Part shown: in pieces, positions 18,111 to 28,019 of the stretch
Position numbering within the stretch: the first letter of the stretch is position 1
How the letters are laid out: the number at the start of each line of letters is the position of its first letter
Assembly: GCA_002842345.1 (NCBI GenBank)
Contig: PHCU01000031.1
Coordinates: 1-32,566, forward strand
DNA length: 32,566 nt
Reading direction: 5' to 3'
Origin: Betaproteobacteria bacterium HGW-Betaproteobacteria-12
Lineage (GTDB): Bacteria > Pseudomonadota > Gammaproteobacteria > Burkholderiales > Rhodocyclaceae
The notes under the pieces: generated by a model
Told to the model about the DNA's origin: nothing
Seen by the model: only the letters and a program-made list of their open reading frames with translations
Database searches by the model: none
Position numbers and translations under genes: made by a program

Positions 18111-18153
18111 CAGATTACAGCCTGTAAATCTGACTAACAAACTGTAGTCTGTA
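18111..18153. promoter_or_regulatory. Operator candidates upstream of the HipB-like gene
   Basis: CAGATTACAG (18111-18120) and CTGTAAATCTG (18122-18132) form a dyad broken only by one extra base. ACTGTAGTCTGTA at 18141-18153 repeats the half-site TGTA-TCTG pattern. On the minus strand, TTTGTT and TGTAAT with a 16-bp spacer could be the -35 and -10 of the regulator gene, the -10 lying in the dyad, as expected for autoregulation. Confidence 0.5.
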
Positions 18154-18160
18154 TCGTGCC

Positions 18161-18192
18161 TTTACAAAGCCTGCTTGGTAAATTGTATTTAC
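18161..18192 (+). promoter_or_regulatory. Sigma70-like promoter with embedded palindrome
   Basis: TTTACA (18161-18166), 17 bp, TGTATT (18184-18189) makes a good sigma70 match reading toward the persulfide dioxygenase gene 110 bp on. GTAAATTGTATTTAC (18178-18192), a perfect dyad around TGT, covers the -10. It shares the GTAAAT half-site with the dyad at 18111-18132, so the HipB-like protein may control both directions. That link is inference. Confidence 0.5.
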
Positions 18193-18306
18193 AACTCCCA
18201 CTCTGTTTTTCGTTCCTTGCACCTTCCCGATCGCGCTTTGTGCAAAGCGCCAGCGCTGGCTAACATGAACTGATACCGCTTCGCCAACCGGCCGGGGAGA
18301 GTTCCG

Positions 18307-19428
18307 ATGAGCAACATCGCACCGCTGCAATTATTCGATCCGGCGTCGAGTTCCTTCACCTATATCCTGGTCGATCCGGACTCGCGCCAGGGCCTGATCA
18401 TCGATCCCGTCGACGAGCAGATCGACCGCGATCTGGCGGTGCTGGCCGAACAGGACATCCGGCTGCTGTGGGCGGTGGAGACGCATGGCCATGCCGATCA
18501 CATCACCAGCGCCGGGCTGCTGGCCGAGCATACCGGGGCGCAGACGGCGGCGCCGGCCGGGTGCGGCATCACCACCGCCTCGCGGCAGTTGCAGGACGGC
18601 GACACGCTGACCTTCGGCGACGAGTGGATTCAGGCCCTGCATACGCCGGGGCACACCGCCGGCAGCATGTGCTACCGCTGGCGCCACCACGTTTTTACCG
18701 GCGACACGCTGCTGGTCGGCACCTGCGGCCGCACCGATTTCCAGTCCGGCAGCCCGGAGGCGCTGTACGACAGCCTGACCCGCGTGCTGTTCGCATTGCC
18801 CGACGACACCGTGGTCTGGCCGGGCCACGACTACCAGGGCCACACGCAGACGAGCATCGGCGCCGAGAAGGCGGGCAACACCCGGGTTGCCGGGCGCAGC
18901 CGCGAGCAATTCGTCGCCCTGATGAACGCCCTGAATCTGCCCCGGCCGCGGCGCATGGATGAGGCGCTGCCGGCCAATCTCAGCTCGGGGCGCCGGCACG
19001 ATGCGGGCGGCGGCGAGTTGGCCAGCGTGCGGCCGGCCGTCGGCTATGCCGGCGACGTTGCGCCGCAGCTGGCCTACGCCTGGTGGCAGGCCGGCGAGGC
19101 GGTGCTGGTCGATGTCCGCACCGATGCCGAGCGGGAATGGGTCGGCTTCATCCCCGGCGCCGTGGCGCTGGCCTGGAAGCAGTGGCCGGCGATGACCATC
19201 GATGCTGCCTTCGGCGAGCGCTTGCGGCACGTGGTGCCGGCCGGCAAGAAGGTGTTGATGCTGTGCCGCAGCGGCGTACGTTCGGTGGCCGCGGCGCAGC
19301 GGGCGACTGAGCTCGGTTTCGCGGCCTACAACATTGTCGACGGTTTCGAAGGGGCGCCCGATACCCACGCCCACCGGGGCAATCTGGGCGGCTGGCGCCA
19401 TCTCGGCCTGCCCTGGCGGCAGGGCTAG
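18307..19428 (+). CDS. Persulfide dioxygenase-rhodanese fusion (ETHE1-like MBL fold)
   Basis: This 373-residue protein has an N-terminal metallo-beta-lactamase domain (~1-240) with metal-binding T59-H60-G-H62-A-D64-H65 and downstream HTPGHT, FTGDTLLVGTCGRTDF and WPGHDY, as in ETHE1/Blh persulfide dioxygenases. A C-terminal rhodanese domain (~255-373) has active-site C320 in CRSGVRS. ETHE1 oxidises glutathione persulfide to sulfite using one Fe(II). Rhodanese moves sulfane sulfur between thiosulfate and glutathione. Natural fusions of this kind are known (PRF of Burkholderia/Paraburkholderia). The protein should act in sulfide detoxification in the cytoplasm. ETHE1 enzymes usually have THxHADH; here the variable residue is Gly. 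The start is ATG 18307 after GGGGAGAGTTCCG. Confidence 0.93.
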   Translation: MSNIAPLQLFDPASSSFTYILVDPDSRQGLIIDPVDEQIDRDLAVLAEQDIRLLWAVETHGHADHITSAGLLAEHTGAQTAAPAGCGITTASRQLQDGDTLTFGDEWIQALHTPGHTAGSMCYRWRHHVFTGDTLLVGTCGRTDFQSGSPEALYDSLTRVLFALPDDTVVWPGHDYQGHTQTSIGAEKAGNTRVAGRSREQFVALMNALNLPRPRRMDEALPANLSSGRRHDAGGGELASVRPAVGYAGDVAPQLAYAWWQAGEAVLVDVRTDAEREWVGFIPGAVALAWKQWPAMTIDAAFGERLRHVVPAGKKVLMLCRSGVRSVAAAQRATELGFAAYNIVDGFEGAPDTHAHRGNLGGWRHLGLPWRQG

Positions 19429-19463
19429 AATCGCCGGTGGCAAAACCGATTAATCGGCGCCGC

Positions 19464-20021
19464 TCAGCGAATCAGCAGCCGCGGGAACCAGCGCGTTTCC
19501 GGGGCGATCTCCGAGCGGTCGCCCGGTCCGTAGGGCGGCGTCGACGGGTCGGCGGGCGGCGCCCCGATCTGGCCCAGATCGACCGCCTCCGGTGTGCCGA
19601 CCAGGCCAGCATCGGTTATCTGCAGGCGGTAGTAGAGGCCGTTCCAGAGTTTGGCCCCGAACTCGTTCGGCATCTTGAACAGGAACAGCAGCGAGTGTTC
19701 GAGCCAGCGCAGGTCGGCGGCGCTGACCGTGCGCGGATTGGCGTAGGGATAGGGCACATGACACTGGATCTCGGTTTGCCCGTCGAGACACTTGAATTCC
19801 TTCATCGACAGGAAATAGTCCTTGAACACGTGATGGTCGAGCTTGATCTCGAATCGGGTCATCTCGCCGGCCGGCGCGAAGACGATCGTCCCCAGGCGAA
19901 CCGGGCTGCCGGCGCGGGGTTCGAGCAGCAGCGTTTTTTCGCCGCGCATCTCCCAAGCTTGCGCGGTCAATGCGAATAGCGCCAGCAGCACGCCAGCCAT
20001 CCTTCCCGCCAGTGTCTTCAT
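19464..20021 (-). CDS. Exported protein of unknown function
   Basis: This 185-residue protein has a signal peptide (MKTLAGRMAGVLLALFALTAQAWE, cleavage after AQA). The mature part contains ETKT-like strands, three Cys or fewer (CLDGQTEIQCHVPYPYANPRT holds a pair nine residues apart that could form a disulfide), and LRWLEHSLLFLFKMPNEFGAKLWNGLYYRLQ. I do not recognise the family by name. The periplasm is the likely site. The ATG at 20021 follows GGAGAAAAGGCA; an earlier in-frame ATG at 20042 lacks a site and would spoil the signal peptide. It converges with the persulfide dioxygenase gene and is divergent from the GGDEF-EAL gene, separated by 190 bp. Confidence 0.8.
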   Translation of the reverse strand: MKTLAGRMAGVLLALFALTAQAWEMRGEKTLLLEPRAGSPVRLGTIVFAPAGEMTRFEIKLDHHVFKDYFLSMKEFKCLDGQTEIQCHVPYPYANPRTVSAADLRWLEHSLLFLFKMPNEFGAKLWNGLYYRLQITDAGLVGTPEAVDLGQIGAPPADPSTPPYGPGDRSEIAPETRWFPRLLIR

Positions 20022-20211
20022 TGCCTTTTCTCCTGTCGTCATCAGCCGGCTGGCCCGGTCGCCTTCGCCGCTGCCTTGCCCAGGCCGGGGTCGGCCACTA
20101 AGATGAATATACGACGATTGTTGCTGTCCAGTAGCGCTCCCGGTGCCGGTTCCGGCACCGGAAACGCAGAAAAGGCAATCGGCCGATCTGCACAGCTCGC
20201 GAGGAGGAGCA

Positions 20212-22077
20212 ATGAGCTACGCCGAACGGGCGCTGAAAACCTTGAGCGCGGGAAATCGCGTTCTTTTGCGGGCGGTAGACGAAGCCAGCCTGCTACAGGA
20301 GATGTGTCGCGTCATCGTCCAGCTCGGCGGCTATCGCATGGCCTGGGTTGGCCGGGTGGAGCAGGATGCCGAAAAGAGCATCCGGCCGCTAGCCCATTAC
20401 GGCTTCGAGGCCGGTTTCCTCGAGCAGGCGCATTTCACCTGGGCTGACGACGGCGCCGACCACGGCCCGACCGCCCAGGCCGTGCGCACCGGCAAGCCGG
20501 CCATCGTCCAGGACATCGCCACCCTGACCAGCCCGGACCTGCCGGTGCCGATCAGCGAGCCGCTGCAGCGCGGCTATGCCGCGGTCGCCGCCTTCCCGCT
20601 CAGCGTCGATGGCCGGGTGATCGGCAACCTGAGCATTTTCGCCGGCGAGCCGGATGCCTTCGACCAACGGGAAACCGAACTGCTCGGCGAAATGGCCGAG
20701 GATCTGGCCTTCGGCATCGCCACCCTGCGCATCCGCGCCCGCCATCGCGCGGCCGAGGCCACCATCCGCCGCATGGCCTATGTCGATGCCCTGACCGGGC
20801 TGGCGAACCGGACAGCGCTGCAGGAACAGCTGGATGCGGCGATCGATCTGGCGCACCGGCAGCATCAGTCGCTGGCCGTGTTGCTGGTCAAGGTCGGGCG
20901 TTTCCAGGAAATCAGCGACACCCTGGGTTATCAGGAGGGCAATGCCCTGCTGGTGGAAATGGCGGGGCGGCTGCAAGGCCTTCTGCCGAAGCAACGGATT
21001 GCCCGGGTCGGCGAGGACGAGTTCGCCTTAATTCTCGCCGCCGTCGGCGCCGAAGCCGCCACCCAGACAGCGCGGCAGATCACCCGCAACGTTTGCCAAC
21101 CGGTGAATCTGGCCGGGCTCGCCATCGATGCCCATGCCCATGTCGGCATGGCGCTTTATCCCGGCCATGGCAGCACCGCCGACGAACTGCTGCGCGGCGC
21201 CAAGATCGCCGCCGTCCAGGCCCGCCAGGGTGACGGCTACTACGCCATCTACCACGGGGCGGCCGATCAGGAATCGCGGCGGCGGCTGACCCTGATGAGC
21301 GATCTGCGCCGGGCGATCGACGACAACGAATTGCAGCTCTACTGCCAGCCCAAGGTGGGCATTGCCGCTGGCAACATCTGCGGTGCGGAGGCGCTGGTGC
21401 GCTGGATTCACCCCGAGCATGGCGCCATCGCCACCGGCCAGTTCGTCGCCCTGGCCGAGCGGGCCGGCTTGATGATGCCGCTGACTCGCTGGGTGCTCGA
21501 AACCGCCTTCCGGCAGAGCCACAGCTGGCATGAAGCGGGCATCGACTGTCCGCTGGCGGTCAATCTCTCGGCCCAGGACTTGCGCGACCCGCAACTGATC
21601 GAGCGCATCGCCGGCCTGTTCGCCACCTGGGCCATGCCGCCGCGGCTGATCCAGTTCGAATTGACCGAAAGCGCCCTGATGGAAGATCCGGCCGGGGCGC
21701 TGGAAACCCTGTTGCGGCTGAAGGAGCTCGGGGTCGAACTGTTCATCGACGATTTCGGCACCGGCTATTCCAGCCTGAGCTATCTGCAGAAACTGCCGGT
21801 CGACGCGCTGAAGATCGACCAGTCCTTCGTCGGCAGCATGCTGAGCAATGTCGGCTCGGCGGTCATCGTCCGTTCGACCATCGAACTGGGCCACAACCTG
21901 GGGCTCGGGGTGGTTGCCGAAGGCGTCGAAAGCGAGGCGCTGTGGAACCGCCTGCAGCTACTGGGCTGCGATACGGCGCAGGGCTATTTCGTCAGCCAGC
22001 CGGTGCCGGCCGAAGGGCTGCCGGCCTGGCTCGGCAAGGCGCCCTGGCACAGCGAGGCGCTCGCCGCGATCGGGTAA
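20212..22077 (+). CDS. GAF-GGDEF-EAL cyclic-di-GMP protein, probably a phosphodiesterase
   Basis: This 621-residue soluble protein has an N-terminal GAF domain (~15-175), a GGDEF domain (~190-350) and an EAL domain (~365-615). The GGDEF active site reads G267-E-D-E-F271, the second Gly replaced by Glu. The flanking DALTGLANR and I-site regions are family-like, so cyclase activity is doubtful. The EAL domain is intact: E393-A-L in GAEALVRW, NLSAQDL, FELTESAL, IDDFGTGYSSLSYL and the loop-6 Glu in VVAEGVE. It likely hydrolyses c-di-GMP, with the degenerate GGDEF perhaps binding GTP as regulator. GAGGAGGAGCA directly precedes ATG 20212; a longer upstream frame from 20143 is not supported. Confidence 0.94.
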   Translation: MSYAERALKTLSAGNRVLLRAVDEASLLQEMCRVIVQLGGYRMAWVGRVEQDAEKSIRPLAHYGFEAGFLEQAHFTWADDGADHGPTAQAVRTGKPAIVQDIATLTSPDLPVPISEPLQRGYAAVAAFPLSVDGRVIGNLSIFAGEPDAFDQRETELLGEMAEDLAFGIATLRIRARHRAAEATIRRMAYVDALTGLANRTALQEQLDAAIDLAHRQHQSLAVLLVKVGRFQEISDTLGYQEGNALLVEMAGRLQGLLPKQRIARVGEDEFALILAAVGAEAATQTARQITRNVCQPVNLAGLAIDAHAHVGMALYPGHGSTADELLRGAKIAAVQARQGDGYYAIYHGAADQESRRRLTLMSDLRRAIDDNELQLYCQPKVGIAAGNICGAEALVRWIHPEHGAIATGQFVALAERAGLMMPLTRWVLETAFRQSHSWHEAGIDCPLAVNLSAQDLRDPQLIERIAGLFATWAMPPRLIQFELTESALMEDPAGALETLLRLKELGVELFIDDFGTGYSSLSYLQKLPVDALKIDQSFVGSMLSNVGSAVIVRSTIELGHNLGLGVVAEGVESEALWNRLQLLGCDTAQGYFVSQPVPAEGLPAWLGKAPWHSEALAAIG

Positions 22078-22182
22078 GGCGGATGGGCACCGACGGCTGG
22101 CGGGCCGCCGCGGCAGAACCGAAGCGCCCCGCCGCCGGTCAAATCTCCATGAATCCTAGTCATCGACGGACGGGAGAACGCT

Positions 22183-22344
22183 GTGATCGACGCCATCCTC
22201 AACAACCATCTGCTTTACACCGCCATCCTGCTGGTGCTCTTGCTGCTGGTGCCGGCGCTGTTCGCGTGCGGTTACGATCTGCGGGACAACTCGCATCCGG
22301 ACCGGCGCAAACAGCCACGCACCGGCCACGACCGCCGGGCCTGA
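22183..22344 (+). CDS. Small single-span membrane protein
   Basis: A 53-residue frame starts at GTG 22183, with GGGAGAA at 22172-22178 upstream. After IDAILNNHLLY comes one transmembrane helix (TAILLVLLLLVPALFACGY), then a basic, His/Arg-rich tail (DLRDNSHPDRRKQPRTGHDRR). The stop is at 22342-22344, 7 bp before the convergent DsbA-like stop. Short N-terminus, one helix, positive tail inside: an N-out single-span protein is predicted. The function is unknown. The good ribosome-binding site and clean topology support it as a real gene. Confidence 0.6.
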   Translation: MIDAILNNHLLYTAILLVLLLLVPALFACGYDLRDNSHPDRRKQPRTGHDRRA

Positions 22345-22350
22345 GGGCGC

Positions 22351-23007
22351 TTAGCGGCTGGCCGTCTCGGCCACCGCCTGCTCGACCAGCGTCTGCAGCT
22401 GGGCGAAGCCGAAACTCGGCAGCGGCTTGCCATTGACGAAGAATTCCGGGGTCTTGGTGACGTTCAGGCTGCGCGCATCGGCCAGATCCTGCTCGATCAC
22501 GCCGGCGATCTCGGGGGCGGTGAGGTCGAAGGCCATCTGCTCCATGTTGAGGCCGATGCCGTCCAGGTATGGCAAGGTCCGCTCGGGGTAGGCGACGTGG
22601 TTCTGCGTCCAGCCGTTCTGGTTGGCCAGCAGGGCTTCCAGGGCGGGCCAGAACTTGTCCTGGCGACGGGCCGCTTCGAGCACCGCGACGACCTTGTCGG
22701 AACCAGGATGGAAGGGCGCATAGCGCAGCACCAGGCGGATCTTGTCCGGATGGGCGGCCATCAGTTGCTTGACCCGCGGATAGAAAGCGGCACAGGTTTC
22801 GCAGGCGGGATCGAGGAACTCGACGATGACCACCGGCGCATCGGCCTTGCCCAGGCTGGGGGCATGCATGCGCAGCAGGGCGGCGCGATTGGCCGCCGCC
22901 AGCTGATTGGCGGCCTCTTGCTGCTGCTGGTTGTAGAGGAATACGGCGGCGACGAAACCGAGGAGCAGCAAAATGGCGGCGACGAGGAAGAGGGTTTTCT
23001 GTTTCAT
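22351..23007 (-). CDS. Membrane-anchored DsbA-like thiol:disulfide oxidoreductase
   Basis: This 218-residue protein has an N-terminal membrane anchor (TLFLVAAILLLLGFVAAVFLY) followed by a Gln/Ala-rich stalk and a thioredoxin-fold domain. The active site is C69-E-T-C72 (DPACETCAAF) and the cis-proline is in T186-P187 (TKTPEFFVNG). The helical insert between them is of DsbA size. It resembles Gram-positive BdbD and DsbA-like 'thioredoxin domain' proteins more than E. coli DsbA, which has CPHC and a cleaved signal. The ATG at 23007 overlaps the dsbB-like stop by 4 nt (ATGA), so it is co-translated. It should oxidise cysteine pairs in exported proteins, with the DsbB-like partner re-oxidising it. 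Confidence 0.9.
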   Translation of the reverse strand: MKQKTLFLVAAILLLLGFVAAVFLYNQQQQEAANQLAAANRAALLRMHAPSLGKADAPVVIVEFLDPACETCAAFYPRVKQLMAAHPDKIRLVLRYAPFHPGSDKVVAVLEAARRQDKFWPALEALLANQNGWTQNHVAYPERTLPYLDGIGLNMEQMAFDLTAPEIAGVIEQDLADARSLNVTKTPEFFVNGKPLPSFGFAQLQTLVEQAVAETASR

Positions 23008-23459
23008 TGGGAGGCCTTGAAGTGGGTCGCCAGCAACAGCGCGACGACAAGTGAAAACGCTGCGACCGAGAGCAGCGGGATGGTCACGAAGCCGAACCAG
23101 ACGACTTGCACGTCGGAGCACGGGACGCCCTGCTGGCAGGGCTTGATGTTTTCCGGCAACCAGCCGGCGACGAGCGCCATGTGGAACAGCGCGAAGCCGA
23201 GGCCGGCGACCGCCAGCGGCAAGGCATAGCGGACGACGCGCCGGTCGAAGGGAAACAATCCGGCGGCCAGCACGAAGACCAGCGGGAACATGGCGATGCG
23301 CTGATACCAGCAGAGAACGCAGGGCGTGTAGCCCATCACTTCGCCGAGGAACAGCGCGCCGAGGGTGGAGATCGTGGCCAACAGCCAGGCGGCGAACAGC
23401 GGTGTCCAGCCGGGCGGCGTCGTGTCGGGCGGGGAGACGGGAATGTCGGTGCGGTGCAT
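23004..23459 (-). CDS. dsbB: DsbB-family quinone-linked disulfide oxidase
   Basis: This 151-residue protein has four transmembrane helices. The first cysteine pair is C47-V-L-C50 in the canonical TPCVLCWYQR motif; the second is C108/C114 (KPCQQGVPC) in the second periplasmic loop. These are the DsbB arrangement for passing electrons from DsbA to quinone. The N-terminus has a 15-residue Pro/Thr-rich extension. It is the first gene of a two-gene operon with a DsbA-like partner (4-nt overlap). The dedicated pair suggests a BdbC/BdbD-like or DsbI/DsbL-like system alongside a housekeeping Dsb pair. That is inference, since the rest of the genome is not visible. Confidence 0.9.
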   Translation of the reverse strand: MHRTDIPVSPPDTTPPGWTPLFAAWLLATISTLGALFLGEVMGYTPCVLCWYQRIAMFPLVFVLAAGLFPFDRRVVRYALPLAVAGLGFALFHMALVAGWLPENIKPCQQGVPCSDVQVVWFGFVTIPLLSVAAFSLVVALLLATHFKASQ

Positions 23460-23649
23460 GGGCGGACGAAGCGGCTAAGGGGCCGACGTCGATGCCGGCG
23501 AGTCGCGCAGGATGCCTAAAGCGGCGGCGTTTGTCACGACCTTGGGCGCGGGCATTGTCCTGCCGACGACAGTCGACCGCCGTTGCTTGCTGGTATCGTC
23601 GGAATCACTAATCGCCGGCCACGCCGGCACAAAAAATACAGGAGACGAC

Positions 23650-25598
<1,949 letters not shown>

Positions 25599-25602
<4 letters not shown>

Positions 25603-26645
25603 AAGCGCCGGCCGAGGGCGGCGGTGATGCGCCGCCCGGCTTCCGGGCTTTCGATCCAGCGATGGAACAGCGTGGCGACGCCGATGCTGGCCAGTAGCGC
25701 GGCCAGCAGCACGACCAGCGCGGCGCCCGGCGTCGCCAGCGCCAGACCGGCATACAAGGCATTGGCTAGCAGCAGCACAGGGAAGTGCACCAGGAACAGC
25801 GAGTAGGAAATGCGGCCGAGGAAGTTGAGCACGCCGACATCCGGCCAGCGTTCCAGCCAGCGGCCGTGGCGGGCGAAACCGAGGAGCAGGGCGACGCTCA
25901 GCGCCAGCTCGATGCGCAGGCGGAAATTGACCAGCAGCGCGGCGATGGTGACGGCGGCGAGCAGCGCCAGCAGCAGCCGGGCCCGCGGCAGACCGGCGGC
26001 CCACCAGGCGGCGGCGCCGAGGCCGTAGGAGCCGAAGAAGTAGATCGCCCAGTTGTCCCAGCCGGTATCCAGGTTGAACCAGAACAGCGACAGCACGGCG
26101 ACGCCCAGTACCAGTGCCGGCGCCAGCCGGTCGCGGCGTCCCGCCCAGAGCAGCAGGGCCATCAGCGCAAACAGCTGGAAATCGATGGCGATGTACCAGA
26201 CGCCGGCCGACAGCGCGTCGACGCCGAGCAGGCTGTGCAGCAGCAGCAGGTGGGCGAGCAGTTGCGCCAGGCTCGGCGGTGCCGGAATGGCCTCGTCGTC
26301 CAGCCAGATGTCGGCAACGGCGGCGGCAGCGATGGCCAATACCAGGGCGGCAAAATAGGGAATGATCAGGCGCCGGTAGCGCTTGCCGAGCAGCGGCCAG
26401 GGGGATTGGGCGAGCGGCTGGCCGTCGGGCGACAAGGCGCGCACGGCGAGAAAGCCGGCGATGACCAGGAAGACCTGCACGGCCATCCGGCCGTAGTCGT
26501 AGCACCAGGCGAACAGCCCGGGCAGGGCGCTGTGGCCGGCGGCGGCCAGCGGGCCGTAGGAGGAGAAGTGGGTGAGCAGGACGAGCAGCGCGGCGATCGC
26601 CTTGAGGGCGTCGATCAGGGGCAGGCGCTGGGCGGGCTGGGTCAT
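25599..26645 (-). CDS. Acyltransferase-3 family membrane protein
   Basis: This 348-residue polytopic inner-membrane protein has about ten helices. The N-terminal [18 protein letters not shown] matches the acyltransferase-3 start, with the R-x10-H pattern appearing as K15-x10-H26. Family knowledge: these proteins move acetyl or other acyl groups from the cytoplasm onto surface polysaccharides, LPS, peptidoglycan or antibiotics. Further family-like segments are [34 protein letters not shown] and [21 protein letters not shown]. No C-terminal SGNH domain is present. The target is unknown and no polysaccharide genes adjoin. The gene is convergent with aacS and lies 3' of trhP, about 46 bp away on the same strand. 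Confidence 0.9.
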
Positions 26646-26690
26646 GGTGCCGGGGGATGGCGCCGCTCGGGCGCCAGCGTTGCGGAGGAA

Positions 26691-27983
26691 TCAGACAAAA
26701 CGCGCGACGAAGCTGTTGGTGTACGGCGCCGGCAAATCGATCCACACCCGGTGGCCGCTGCCCGGCGCGACGCTGACCGGCGCGCCGTCGGCGTTTTCCA
26801 TGCGGTCCAGCGTCAGGACGTGGTTGCCGGCCGGATGCACGCATTCCAGGCGGTCGCCGAGCGAGAATTTGTTTTTCACCACGATTTCCATCAGGCCACG
26901 CGCGGTGTCGAAGGCGACGGCATCGCCGACATAGAGACTGCGGTCCGATTCCGAGTGGCCGCGCAGGTAGTTCTGGTACTCGGCATCGTGGTGGCGCTGG
27001 TAGAAACCGTCGGTGTAGCCGCGGTTGGCCAGGCCGTCCAGCTCGCGCAACAGTTTCGGGTCGAGCGGCCGGCCGGCGACGGCGTCGTCGATCGCCTGGC
27101 GGTAGGACTGGGCGGTGCGGGCGACGTAGTAGGGACTCTTGGTGCGGCCTTCGATTTTCAGCGAATCGATGCCGATGTCGACCAGGCGCTGGACGTGCTC
27201 GATGGCGCGCAGGTCCTTGGAGTTCATGATGTAGGTGCCGTGCTCGTCTTCCTCGATCGGCATCAGCTCGCCCGGACGCTGGCTTTCCTCGAGCAGGATT
27301 TCCTGTTCCGGGTGGGCGTAGAAGGAGACCGGTTGCGTCGTCGGCACACCAGAGTTGTCCGAGGTCGACACCTTGTAGTCCCAGCGGCAGGAATTGGTGC
27401 AGCTGCCCTGGTTCGGATCGCGGTGGTTGAAGTAGCCGGAGAGCAGGCAGCGGCCGGAGTAGGCGATGCACAGCGCGCCGTGCACGAAGACTTCGAGCTC
27501 GATGTCCGGGCATTGCTGGCGGATTTCGGCGACTTCGTCGAGCGACAGTTCGCGCGACAGGATGATGCGCGTCAGCCCGAGCTTCTGCCAGAAGCGCACG
27601 GTGGCCCAGTTGACGGTGTTGGATTGCACCGACAGGTGGATCGCCTGCTCGGGCCAGGTTTCGCGCACCATGTCGATCAGTCCGGGGTCGGACATGATCA
27701 GCGCGTCCGGTTTGAGGGCAATGACCGGCGCCATGTCGGCCAGGTAGGTGGCGAGCTTGGCGTTGTGCGGGAAGATGTTGCTGACGACGAAGAACTGCTT
27801 GCCGCCGGCATGGGCCTCGTCGATACCCTCCTTGAGGGCGGCGATGGTGCCGAAGGCGTTGTTGCGCACGCGCAGGCTGTAGCGCGGCTGGCCGGCGTAG
27901 ATCGCGTCGGCGCCGAAAGCGAAGGCGGTCCGCATCATTTCGAGCGAGCCGGCCGGAGCGAGAAGTTCGGGTGCCGTGCGCAT
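26691..27983 (-). CDS. trhP: tRNA hydroxylation protein TrhP (YegQ, U32 peptidase-like)
   Basis: This 430-residue U32-family protein begins ELLAPAGSLEMMRTAFAFGADAIYAG. It has four cysteines C172, C179, C195 and C199 (HGALCIAYSGRCLLSGYFNHR, GSCTNSCRW), the likely iron-sulfur ligands, and SLKIEGRTKSPYYVA. These match E. coli YegQ, now TrhP, which makes 5-hydroxyuridine at tRNA position 34 using prephenate-derived chemistry. The older annotation 'collagenase-like protease' is misleading. An in-frame upstream reading continues through the antisense of RNase G and is not coding. The ATG at 27983 lies 36 bp from the divergent rng start. TACAAT at 28013-28008 (minus) would be a -10 box, giving a very short leader. 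Confidence 0.92.
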   Translation of the reverse strand: MRTAPELLAPAGSLEMMRTAFAFGADAIYAGQPRYSLRVRNNAFGTIAALKEGIDEAHAGGKQFFVVSNIFPHNAKLATYLADMAPVIALKPDALIMSDPGLIDMVRETWPEQAIHLSVQSNTVNWATVRFWQKLGLTRIILSRELSLDEVAEIRQQCPDIELEVFVHGALCIAYSGRCLLSGYFNHRDPNQGSCTNSCRWDYKVSTSDNSGVPTTQPVSFYAHPEQEILLEESQRPGELMPIEEDEHGTYIMNSKDLRAIEHVQRLVDIGIDSLKIEGRTKSPYYVARTAQSYRQAIDDAVAGRPLDPKLLRELDGLANRGYTDGFYQRHHDAEYQNYLRGHSESDRSLYVGDAVAFDTARGLMEIVVKNKFSLGDRLECVHPAGNHVLTLDRMENADGAPVSVAPGSGHRVWIDLPAPYTNSFVARFV

Positions 27984-28019
27984 AGTAGAATCCAGCAAAA
28001 ACCGCGAATTGTAGAGTGT

